Assembly: GCA_017541265.1 (NCBI GenBank)
Contig: JAFXZK010000015.1
Span: 1 to 46,741 of the forward strand
Reading direction: 5' to 3'
DNA from: Bacteroidaceae bacterium
GTDB taxonomy: Bacteria > Bacteroidota > Bacteroidia > Bacteroidales > Bacteroidaceae
Length of the DNA: 46,741 bases
Positions 18,395 to 25,106 of the stretch are shown piece by piece (the stretch's first letter is position 1; each line of letters opens with the position of its first letter). The notes beneath the pieces are model-generated. The model saw nothing but the letters and a program-made list of their open reading frames with translations, was not told the origin of the DNA and did no database searches. The position numbers and the translations under genes were made by a program.

Positions 18395-19085
18395 GAAACT
18401 CTGTAGAAGCGAGGGGACTCGAACCCCCTGCGTACCTGAGTACGCCCATAGCTGTCCGTGATGCTATGCACTCCTCCTCCGTCAATACATACGCGCCATG
18501 CTGCTGGTAGGGTTAAGGTTTGGGAGACCTTGCCCGTCAGCACAATGCGTACCTATTGCCTGTAAATAGTTTCCTTTTAGTTTGAAGTCCGGGCTGCTGC
18601 GTTACCACCATGTGCGCATCTCGTGCGCTTGGGTTTCCTGCTCTTGCCTTCCCCAGCGGATTTAATTTGACTTTCCAACATCTGCCCTAAATGTCCCACG
18701 TTTAGGGCTGCAACAACTTGTCTTCACCAACCTTGCGCAATACACGTATTGCAATAGGTTCCGTTTCGGTACTCGTACCTCTGGCTACCTGTCCGCCTGC
18801 CTTCCACTCGTGTACCTATGTCGGTACTCGCTTAATTGCCTACCTGCTTTGCCGTCAGCTTTCAGCTCCAAACGATTGCCCTTTTTCGCTTAATAGAGTG
18901 AAGGGTACACCCTTCGGGATTTAACGACTCCCGCAGCCGGATTTATTTGCTTGCCAAATGCCCTGAAAACTGGGCTTTTAAGGCGGTGGCTAAGTCTTGA
19001 AAACCGGACTTTTGCCGCAAATAGAAAGTTTGTAGGCTGTAGGGGTGCGAACCCCTATAAAGTCGCTCTACCAGCCTTGCCAAAT
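18395..19085 (-). ncRNA. Candidate large structured RNA with tRNA-like arms
   Basis: About 690 nt with no credible gene but many short perfect hairpins: 18412-18429 (T-arm-like, GTTCGAGT loop on the minus strand), 18430-18445 (6 bp), 18447-18468 (6 bp), 18684-18708 (8 bp), 18737-18752 (6 bp), 18900-18915 (6 bp), and a T-arm-like GGGGTTCGCACCCC near 19040. The first three abut like the arms of a class II tRNA, but no matching 5' acceptor strand exists. The 19040 element looks like a tRNA lacking its anticodon arm. Minus strand is assumed because both flanking genes and the T-arm sequences read that way. Size and phage context recall the GOLLD and ROOL RNAs; no motif proves membership. Confidence 0.45.
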
Positions 19086-19092
19086 TCAGCCT

Positions 19093-19782
19093 TTAGGCTG
19101 CTGCCAAAGCCTTTGTTAAGGCTTCGTCGAGCTGCTTTTTTGTCATTTTGCCCTTGGCAAAGTTCGCCTGAAGCTCTTGAATTGCCTTGAAAAGAGCACC
19201 CTCAACGACAGCCTTTCCCTTGCCGCCCTTCTTAGAAGTCTTAGACTTCTTAGAAGCCTTCTTCTTGGCGTCCTTTCTGGCTTGCTGCCAGCTAAACAAA
19301 TTGCCGCTCTGCTTTGCCCTCGCTTCAGCGAAGCGAAGCATCATAGATGCTGAGCTTATGATGTTCTCGAAGCTCCAAGTGGCAGCAGCCTTAAAGCTAT
19401 ATAGCTTTCCGTCGATGACTTCAGTCCATACAAAGCCGTCTCTTATAGAGAGGGGAGCAAAGTCCGAGCCACCTTCCGAGAGGTCATCCTTGACCTCCTT
19501 ACAGGAGGTTAAGAGGTAGCCGTTGCGAGCTATTATAGAACCCCACCAAAAGCCACCGCAGCCAAAAGCCTCTTCGAGGCGGTTGTATAGCTCTGCTATA
19601 CCGATAACAGACACTTCTTGAGCCTTTTTAAGGTCTGATAGGTCTGCCTCCTTACCTTGTGCAAACTTATTAAGTTTGCGCATTAGGTAAGTGGGGTTCG
19701 TGTTGATGGCTTTGGCTTCAGCCTTTGCGCACTTCTTTACTTCGTTGTTGGTCATCACTTTGTAAGCTTTGTTAGTCTTCAT
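19093..19782 (-). CDS. Hypothetical protein with Lys-rich C-terminal region, 229 aa
   Basis: The N terminus is helical and basic (KAEAKAINTNPTYLMRKLNK). A globular centre contains AFGCGGFWWGSIIARNGYLL and WTEVIDGKLYSFKA. A Lys/Ser-rich stretch (KKKASKKSKTSKKGGKGKA) precedes a short terminal helix. A DNA- or RNA-associated role is plausible but unproven. The stop codon lies in the loop of a small CAGCC/GGCTG hairpin. It has its own promoter at 19878-19909. Confidence 0.65.
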   Translation of the reverse strand: MKTNKAYKVMTNNEVKKCAKAEAKAINTNPTYLMRKLNKFAQGKEADLSDLKKAQEVSVIGIAELYNRLEEAFGCGGFWWGSIIARNGYLLTSCKEVKDDLSEGGSDFAPLSIRDGFVWTEVIDGKLYSFKAAATWSFENIISSASMMLRFAEARAKQSGNLFSWQQARKDAKKKASKKSKTSKKGGKGKAVVEGALFKAIQELQANFAKGKMTKKQLDEALTKALAAA

Positions 19783-19877
19783 AATGTTTGCACTTTTTTA
19801 TTCTGCTGTGCTGTTGCAGGGAAAATGAATTAAAAAATGTTTGCTTGTTGCGTTCCCTCCGCTGAGGAAATCTGCTG

Positions 19878-19909
19878 CAAAAGTATGGCGTTTTTATATA
19901 CCCCACAAG
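19878..19909 (-). promoter_or_regulatory. Bacteroidetes-type promoter for the 19093-19782 gene
   Basis: On the minus strand CTTG (19906-19909), 20-nt spacer, then TACTTTTG (19878-19885), matching TAnnTTTG. It gives a leader of roughly 90 nt. It could also drive the structured RNA and the early operon by read-through. Confidence 0.6.
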
Positions 19910-20093
19910 AAAATTTTCATCTTTTTTCGTGTTTTTGCGCAACTAATTTTCGGCACTTTATTGAATTTATGCGCAGGTTCATATCTTACGCGCGAGGATT
20001 TTGCTCTCCCTGCAAAAAGTTTATTTTCCCCTAATTTTTGCGAAAATTGCCACAAAAGCAGCGCAAAGAGGAAAACGCATCATTTTTCAACCT

Positions 20094-20123
20094 TAACACA
20101 ATTCTTTATAAAGAATTGTGTTA
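20094..20123. repeat. 30-bp perfect palindrome
   Basis: The two 15-nt arms are exactly complementary with no loop; the left arm is TAACACAATTCTTTA. No T-tract follows a clear stem-loop, so a protein-binding site or cruciform is more likely than a terminator. Confidence 0.85.
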
Positions 20124-20215
20124 TTTTCGGCGTTTTCCTTCATTCTCAAAAATTGCACAAACTTTGTGAAACCTTAAAAATTGCCCTTTGTCGCAATCAG
20201 GTAGCAATCCAGGCT

Positions 20216-20256
20216 TAACAATCTGGTAGTACCCTAAAGGGACTACCAGATTGTTA
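20216..20256. repeat. Long hairpin, 19 bp with one bulge
   Basis: A 15-bp outer stem (left arm TAACAATCTGGTAGT), one bulged A, then a 4-bp CCCT/AGGG inner stem closing on AA. No T-tract on either side. Confidence 0.85.
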
Positions 20257-20316
20257 CCCTTTGGTTCTCGGCTGGCTGTCTTGCCTTGTCGCTGATGAAG
20301 CAGCACCCTCCAGCTC

Positions 20317-20346
20317 CAACAGTGTCTTCTGTGGAAGACTCTGTTG
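20317..20346. repeat. Hairpin, 13-bp stem with one mismatch
   Basis: CAACAGTGTCTTC and GAAGACTCTGTTG separated by TGTG. Confidence 0.75.
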
Positions 20347-20383
20347 AGGTCAAGTGCCGCCAGTTCCGCCACCAACAGAACAT

Positions 20384-20418
20384 CAGCAGGGGAGAGTCTT
20401 AACGACACTCCCCTGCTG
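20384..20418. repeat. Hairpin, 15-bp stem with one mismatch
   Basis: CAGCAGGGGAGAGTC pairs with GACACTCCCCTGCTG around a TTAAC loop. Confidence 0.8.
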
Positions 20419-20469
20419 CCATCGCTCCCTCTGTTCCTCTCGTCTTGCCTTGCCGAAGGGGTGCAGAGC

Positions 20470-20511
20470 GGCGCATATTTGCGCCCTTCACTCTATAGGA
20501 GTGAGGGGCGC
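20470..20511. repeat. Two mutually exclusive hairpins
   Basis: Hairpin A (20470-20485) is GGCGCA-TATT-TGCGCC. Hairpin B (20481-20511) is a 13-bp stem in which GCGCCC pairs instead with a downstream GGGCGC around an inner TCACTC/GAGTGA stem and a 5-nt loop. Both need 20481-20485, so only one can form at a time, as in attenuators. Confidence 0.7.
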
Positions 20512-20695
20512 ACCCATTCAGCGAGGTGCGGGAACATGCGTAACTTCAAAAAAAAAAATTGAAAATTTTAATTTTGAAAATCTAAATGATATACATATTA
20601 TAATAATAACAAGAGATTTCCCGAAATAACAAATTCAGAAAACCTCCTGTCATATTATATATATTATATAAATGTACGCGCGTGCGCGTGATACC

Positions 20696-21295
20696 TTATC
20701 CTTCTTTATCAATTAGAAGCTGTTCCTCTAATAAATCAAGTTCATCATCCTGAACATAGCGCACAGGAGTATGGTGTTGGGGCTTTTCTCTGTCCGCAAC
20801 AACCTCTATACTGCAAAGCATTTTTGAAACAGCAAGCAGTTCGCTATTGATTTTAGAAATATCATCTGCTGATATATGGCCATAGAATTTGGATTTTGGA
20901 GCGCACAGTGCAGCACTTTTCTTTCCTTCGTTCCAGCCCAATATACGAAAGAGAAATCCAGTTAGATTGAAGTAATTGGAAAGATTCTTTACGATTGGAA
21001 CGAGTGCCGGGTCGTAAGTGTTTCCGCGACTATTGGTGAACACTTCATCTGAACCAAATGGAATAACACATTTTTTTATTTCCCATGCAAGCTTCGGAAG
21101 GGCAGCGTTTAGCCTTGGGAGTGCCCTGTTTGTTATGCTTCGCGGAGCGCCGTTTTTTCCTTTTGTACGACGAAACGAACAGATAAGCATTGACGCTGTT
21201 GACCCCATCAATTCTGCTAAAGGTCTCATCGTAACATTGTGCTCAGTTAGATACCTGTATAAAAAATCCTGCGTAACAAGTTCCTTTTCTTCCAT
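20696..21295 (-). CDS. Putative DNA-binding regulator, 199 aa
   Basis: From ATG 21295 (MEEKELVTQDFLYRYL). The N-terminal about 60 residues have a helix-turn-helix-like layout (FLYRYLTEHN, then MRPLAELMGSTASMLICSFRR) followed by basic GKNGAPRS. The C-terminal half is helical with an acidic tail (DDELDLLEEQLLIDKEG). No exact family is recognised. It stands alone with its own promoter at 21324-21354 beside the hairpin region, a position often held by phage repressors or copy-control proteins. Confidence 0.6.
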   Translation of the reverse strand: MEEKELVTQDFLYRYLTEHNVTMRPLAELMGSTASMLICSFRRTKGKNGAPRSITNRALPRLNAALPKLAWEIKKCVIPFGSDEVFTNSRGNTYDPALVPIVKNLSNYFNLTGFLFRILGWNEGKKSAALCAPKSKFYGHISADDISKINSELLAVSKMLCSIEVVADREKPQHHTPVRYVQDDELDLLEEQLLIDKEG

Positions 21296-21323
21296 GTAGC
21301 TTTTCGTTATGTGTTTGCGGCTG

Positions 21324-21354
21324 CAAAGGTACACACTTTTTATACATCTACAAA
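21324..21354 (-). promoter_or_regulatory. Bacteroidetes consensus promoter for the 20696-21295 gene
   Basis: Minus strand TTTG (21351-21354), 19-nt spacer, TACCTTTG (21324-21331). Both elements match the Bacteroidetes primary-sigma consensus; the start codon follows about 29 nt downstream of the -7 box. Confidence 0.8.
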
Positions 21355-21532
21355 GAGAAAAGTGATTTATTTTTTAATTTATGTCGAAAAACATGCGGCA
21401 AACTGGTTACAGATTGTTACCGGTTGAAAGCGTTACGGATTGTCACGGTTTCAATACCATTCTTAAACGAGGCGTGTTATGATGGCAAACATAACAGGCT
21501 ATAATGGACAACTAAACGTGCCTCGTTGAATG

Positions 21533-21565
21533 AAAAAGCGTGAGACGTTTCACAACGTCCCACGC
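21533..21565 (-). terminator. Rho-independent-type terminator
   Basis: On the minus strand a 12-bp stem with one mismatch (arm GCGTGGGACGTT) and a GTGA loop is followed by TTTTT. It ends transcripts from the epimerase gene. Confidence 0.75.
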
Positions 21566-21595
21566 CAAAAGCTATGACAAACAAAATAATCGTGG

Positions 21596-21627
21596 TGTTA
21601 AAAGTCGTAAATTGTGGTTAATTTTGA
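21596..21627. repeat. 32-bp direct repeat, left copy
   Basis: 28 of 32 bases match 25073-25104. The shared core on the plus strand is TTGTGGTTAATTTTGA. It lies just downstream of the epimerase stop. Confidence 0.75.
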
Positions 21628-21661
21628 GCCGTCGGTGGAATGTTGGGGGTACATTATTCCA

Positions 21662-22588
21662 CTACCCCATTGTCTTTTCATAGAATTTTCTTATGCCTTG
21701 CCGGATTGGAGTAAGCGGCTTATGGTAGAGCTGGCGCATACGGGTGGTGTCAAGAACCACGCTCTTAACGTCACTCTTTCGGATTGGAGCGTTCTGGATC
21801 CTGACAGGTTCTGTGGCAATGTCGGAGAGGTGTCCGAGAATGTCCTTTACTGAAAGCCCTTCGCCGGAGCCGATATTGATGGCCTCATTTGCCACATTGC
21901 TTCGGAGAACCTTTTCGACTGCACATGCGAGGTCGTCAATGTAGATATAGTCGCGCACGGAACTACCATCGCCCCATACGGTAATGGGCTGGCGGTCGAG
22001 CAACTTTCCTATGGCAACAGCAATAAGGCCCTGACTGGCGTGTATGTTCTGTCCTGGTCCGTATGGGTTAGACGGACGGAGTATGAGGTATTGCAGGCCG
22101 TTCACCCGATGCTCGAAGCGGATGTTGGCCTCGATAATTTGTTTTGATAGTCCGTAGTAGGAGATTGGATTCTGGCGGTCTGTCTCGCGGAACGGCCTGC
22201 CGTCATTGTTTTCTCCGTAGATAGCACCGCCGCTGGAGAAGTAGATGAGCTTGATGCGACGACTGCTGCATAAGCTCAGGAGGCGGATAGTAGGACGCAC
22301 GACGGAGCAAAGTTCTGTGAGGTAGTCGTAGTAGCCGCTGCCAGGTGTCATGGAAGATACCAGATGCACAACACTTGTTATGCGCCGCTCGATGATGGTC
22401 TGCTCAATGAGTTCCGTATCGTCGAGTGTGCCGCGAACAAGCCCGACGGCGCAGTCTTTTAGACGGGAGATGTCTGCCTGTGGTGGTTCAAGGACTGTGA
22501 TATTTTGACTTTCATCCTGCTGAAGCATCTTGTGAATGATACTGGAACCTATGAAGCCTGCGCCGCCAATGAAGAGAAAGTTTTCCAT
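21662..22588 (-). CDS. NAD-dependent epimerase/dehydratase (extended SDR)
   Basis: 308 residues from ATG 22588; an in-frame TTG at 22594 is less likely. N-terminal Rossmann motif GGAGFIGS, a mid-region S/GGAIYGE, catalytic YYGLSK, and the typical LRPSNPYGPGQ and WGDGSSVRDYIYIDDLA stretches. It resembles UDP-glucose/galactose 4-epimerases and dTDP-sugar dehydratases, enzymes of nucleotide-sugar metabolism. On a temperate phage it is probably a cargo (moron) gene altering host surface polysaccharide, which is inference. It ends at a strong terminator. Confidence 0.88.
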   Translation of the reverse strand: MENFLFIGGAGFIGSSIIHKMLQQDESQNITVLEPPQADISRLKDCAVGLVRGTLDDTELIEQTIIERRITSVVHLVSSMTPGSGYYDYLTELCSVVRPTIRLLSLCSSRRIKLIYFSSGGAIYGENNDGRPFRETDRQNPISYYGLSKQIIEANIRFEHRVNGLQYLILRPSNPYGPGQNIHASQGLIAVAIGKLLDRQPITVWGDGSSVRDYIYIDDLACAVEKVLRSNVANEAINIGSGEGLSVKDILGHLSDIATEPVRIQNAPIRKSDVKSVVLDTTRMRQLYHKPLTPIRQGIRKFYEKTMG

Positions 22589-22633
22589 GCTCAAGTGTTA
22601 AATGTTGTAAAAAGCGGTTAATTATTTTTCGGG

Positions 22634-22933
22634 TTATATTCTCAGGATGAAGTCATCAACTTGCAGGATGCAACAGTCACGAAGGCGGCGCGTCTGGCCG
22701 CTCTCAAATTGCACAAGGCGGCTTCCCTGCTCCGGGTAAACAGCAAGCGTCACACATGATTCTCCACGGATAACATCGCCATTCGATGCGGCAACATACC
22801 AAACCTTGAAGGGGATGCGCTCGGTGACTTGTTCGACTTTGCCGTCCGGCATCCTGCGGTTTACCAACTTTGTGCGCTCGGCTACGCGGCGGAGTTCCGA
22901 CAGGGCCAGTGTTTTCAGGCGGGGCTTTTCCAT
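22634..22933 (-). CDS. Hypothetical protein, 99 aa
   Basis: A basic N terminus (MEKPRLKTLALSELRRVAERTK), then predicted beta strands. Not recognised. It lies between the membrane protein gene and the epimerase, in the same direction. Confidence 0.6.
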   Translation of the reverse strand: MEKPRLKTLALSELRRVAERTKLVNRRMPDGKVEQVTERIPFKVWYVAASNGDVIRGESCVTLAVYPEQGSRLVQFESGQTRRLRDCCILQVDDFILRI

Positions 22934-22997
22934 ACGTTTTAGATTAGGGTGTTTATTTGTTGTGTCATAATGTTGTCGTGTTGCAATGTTGCAGTGA

Positions 22998-23522
22998 CTA
23001 AATGAGCTTCTTCAGAAGAGATAGCCACCAGGCTCTTTTCTTGAACACCCACCATGCGGCTGCTGCGAGAGCCGCAATAAGTACGACGTTTGCAAGATGT
23101 AGGCGCGTCTGCTGCCACCACGAAAGGGACTTCTCTATGTATTCAGGCACAGGGTATGGGTCTGGAACTGTATCATGCGTGGCAATGTATGTAGTGTCAT
23201 GCACTTGCCTCTCGATGTACTTGGTGTGCCATCGTTCCACCTCCAGCCAGACGGTATCGCCGCGTTGCTTTTCCTTGACGTGTGTACTGTCGCTAACGAA
23301 GATGCTGTCGTGCTGGTGCTTTGTGATGAGCAAGGTATCGGTGCGGTGTTCAATGACCGGCACATATTGTACACTCTTGCAGCCGGAAAAGAGGGCAAGT
23401 GCAAGCAGGACTATCAAGGCTATTACAAGGATGCGAATGCAGCCCTTTCCTGGGGCGTTCTGGCCGTCATCCGGCCCAACCAATTGGAAGCCGTAGTCAT
23501 CGTAGCGGAAGTGTTGATACAT
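22998..23522 (-). CDS. Membrane protein, possible spanin/lysis accessory, 174 aa
   Basis: A transmembrane segment at about 29-46 (CIRILVIALIVLLALALF) ends in a lipobox-like SGC. A long polar, beta/coil region follows (HDSIFVSDSTHVKEKQRGDT) and then a second hydrophobic segment (about 146-160) with a basic end. A membrane-anchored, periplasm-spanning layout would suit a spanin-like lysis protein, but this is inferred from topology only. It is preceded by a phage late-type promoter at 23542-23576. Confidence 0.55.
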   Translation of the reverse strand: MYQHFRYDDYGFQLVGPDDGQNAPGKGCIRILVIALIVLLALALFSGCKSVQYVPVIEHRTDTLLITKHQHDSIFVSDSTHVKEKQRGDTVWLEVERWHTKYIERQVHDTTYIATHDTVPDPYPVPEYIEKSLSWWQQTRLHLANVVLIAALAAAAWWVFKKRAWWLSLLKKLI

Positions 23523-23541
23523 AGCTTATCGCGTTTTAGAG

Positions 23542-23576
23542 CCAAAATAGCGGCAAGCTCCCATTAAGTCAAGGGC
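23542..23576 (-). promoter_or_regulatory. Phage late-type promoter
   Basis: GCCCTTGAC (23568-23576, minus), 18-nt spacer, TATTTTGG (23542-23549). It precedes the membrane protein gene by about 20 nt. Confidence 0.65.
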
Positions 23577-23700
23577 GAAGTGTCGCGCTGCTACATATAG
23601 GACAACAAAAACAGCCAGCCCCGAGAAAAGCTACAACACGGAGCCAGCTGCCAAAACCTTTGAATGAAAAAAAGTTGGTGCTTTCGCCTCACGGCGTAAG

Positions 23701-23774
23701 TGACGGGAGAAGGACTCGAACCTCCGACCTTCAGGTTATGAGCCTGACGAGCTGGCCATCTGCTCCACCCCGTT
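23701..23774 (-). tRNA. tRNA with CAT anticodon (Met or Ile2)
   Basis: 74 nt. D stem GAGC/GCTC, anticodon stem TCAGG/CCTGA with loop CTCATAA, T stem GGAGG/CCTTC with loop TTCGAGT. The acceptor AACGGGG pairs with TCCCGTC except at the 1-72 position. No CCA is encoded. The anticodon stem lacks the three G-C pairs of an initiator, so elongator Met or lysidine-type Ile is likelier. It has a consensus promoter upstream and a GTGA-capped mini-hairpin plus T7 downstream, so it is an independent unit. Confidence 0.85.
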
Positions 23775-23810
23775 ACTTGTTTTCGGAGTTATTCTTGCCC
23801 ATTTCTGCTG

Positions 23811-23842
23811 CAAAGGTACGCTAAATCAGTATAACGTGCAAG
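23811..23842 (-). promoter_or_regulatory. Bacteroidetes-type promoter of the tRNA gene
   Basis: Minus strand CTTG (23839-23842), 20-nt spacer, TACCTTTG (23811-23818); the tRNA begins about 37 nt downstream. Confidence 0.7.
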
Positions 23843-24400
23843 AAATTAAAATGTTATCTGCAACTCCCCTTTGCCGATTTCCCTGAACAATGAAGGTTAT
23901 TTCTATGTTATTGGTCGCGTAAATAATACATAAGTATTTGATTTATAATTATTTATATTTTGTTTTTGCGGTTATTTTTGTTATTTTTGCTGTAAAAATT
24001 CTTTTGAAAATTTTTATAATTTATTATAGAATATATATAACTAATTGATATTCACACATTTCTTTTCTTTTTATATACACTTATTACTAATTGTGGGTAT
24101 AAGGGAGTGACGCGCATACACGTAAAAGAATACCATTTCAGTAAGAGAACTTTTTCGTGTTTTGTTGTTTTTGAAATAGATTGTACCCGAAAATGGCCTT
24201 TTTTAGATAACTGACGATTTACGTTTTGCAATGCTCTGTGTTTTAGCGTGTTATGTGTTATTTCAGTTTTAAGTAACTTTTGTGGCGAATTTGTGCATTA
24301 TTACGCTTGTAACATCTTGAAAATCAGTAGTTATTTTTATTTATCCGAAAAACGCCCGCTTTGCGCATTGATAGATAATTTTGACAATTTTCGTGGAAAT

Positions 24401-24432
24401 CTTGCAGATGTCACGCGAAAACACTATCTTTG
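24401..24432 (+). promoter_or_regulatory. Bacteroidetes-type promoter of the 24476 gene
   Basis: CTTG (24401-24404), 20-nt spacer, TATCTTTG (24425-24432). The leader is about 37 nt. Confidence 0.75.
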
Positions 24433-24475
24433 CGGTGCGATAAACTAACTCTAACCCTTAGTACTCAAATTTTTG

Positions 24476-25078
24476 ATGCCTTCTACGACTATACCTATTG
24501 CCTGGCTGCACATTACAGGATATGCCCACGACTGGCTTTCTAATGAGTACGGCGGCTCTGTGCGGCTGTATGGCAAGCCTGTGGTTTCCATTGCCCACTT
24601 GTCCGGGGCGAAGGATATTCTTCGCATGGAAACAGTTGACGACATGGCAGCATCCGAAGACTCACGGCTGGCAATGTCTGCAATGCGTATGGACTGTATG
24701 GAAGCAGGAATCGCCCTCAGTCCTGAAACCATCCGGAGAATGTATGGTATGACCGCAGAGCAGCTGAAGATGTTCGTGCCAATAGAATGCCCCAAGATGG
24801 CACTAACGAAATATGGCGTGCTGCGTCCGTGGAACAGAACAACGACCTTCGGAAAGAGGCAGGCAATGGCACTGAACAGACTCCTGATGAAAAATTTCTG
24901 GCAAGCAATAGAGGACTATAATACTGCGCTGTGCGAGGCTGGCAAGGCCCCAGGCACAGCTATCAGTGTAATAGAGGGCTTCTGTGAAAAGACAGGGACA
25001 GGCGAGATATGGATTGAGGATCTGCGAAGAGAATGGCAGAGAAGGGTGGCGCGAAGAAAGCCAAAGCCCAAATGTTAA
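24476..25078 (+). CDS. Hypothetical protein, 200 aa
   Basis: ATG at 24476; an in-frame TTG just before it is less likely. 200 residues, soluble, helical in the second half and ending in a very basic tail (EWQRRVARRKPKPKC). No family is recognised. It is the only plus-strand gene between 18 and 27 kb and has its own host-type promoter, so it is likely expressed in the prophage state. It converges on the initiator gene and its stop overlaps a 32-bp direct repeat. Confidence 0.65.
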   Translation: MPSTTIPIAWLHITGYAHDWLSNEYGGSVRLYGKPVVSIAHLSGAKDILRMETVDDMAASEDSRLAMSAMRMDCMEAGIALSPETIRRMYGMTAEQLKMFVPIECPKMALTKYGVLRPWNRTTTFGKRQAMALNRLLMKNFWQAIEDYNTALCEAGKAPGTAISVIEGFCEKTGTGEIWIEDLRREWQRRVARRKPKPKC

Positions 25079-25104
25079 AAGGTGTTATTTGTGGTTAATT
25101 TTGA
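25073..25104. repeat. 32-bp direct repeat, right copy
   Basis: Partner of 21596-21627 (28/32). It lies 3 nt past the end of the initiator gene and overlaps the stop of the 24476 gene. Confidence 0.75.
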
Positions 25105-25106
25105 CC

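Larger units (their letters stand above)
19783..20695. other. Gene-free region with promoter, 30-bp palindrome and hairpin cluster
   Basis: No credible gene. It holds the promoter at 19878-19909, an AT-rich stretch to about 20090, the inverted repeats at 20094-20511 (listed separately), then a very AT-rich tract around 20550-20690 with alternating AT and a CGCG-rich patch (20675-20690). Confidence 0.7.
21355..21661. other. Intergenic region with terminator and nested inverted repeats
   Basis: No gene. It contains an inverted repeat AACGAGGC...GCCTCGTT (about 21467-21527) enclosing a TGTTATG...CATAACA stem, the minus-strand terminator at 21533-21565, and one copy of a 32-bp direct repeat at 21596-21627. 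Confidence 0.65.
23775..24475. other. AT-rich gene-free region
   Basis: Holds the tRNA promoter (23811-23842) and the promoter of the 24476 gene (24401-24432). The remaining 550 nt are AT-rich with no credible gene or strong hairpin. Confidence 0.65.

Noticed and set aside
18405-18470. A class II tRNA (Ser/Leu-like) on the minus strand
   Set aside because: T-arm, a variable-arm-like hairpin and a third stem are present, but the third has a 10-nt loop with no anticodon geometry and no 5' acceptor strand complements the 3' one.
24476-25078. A transposase or integrase
   Set aside because: The basic tail suggested DNA binding, but no catalytic DDE, tyrosine or serine recombinase pattern is visible.
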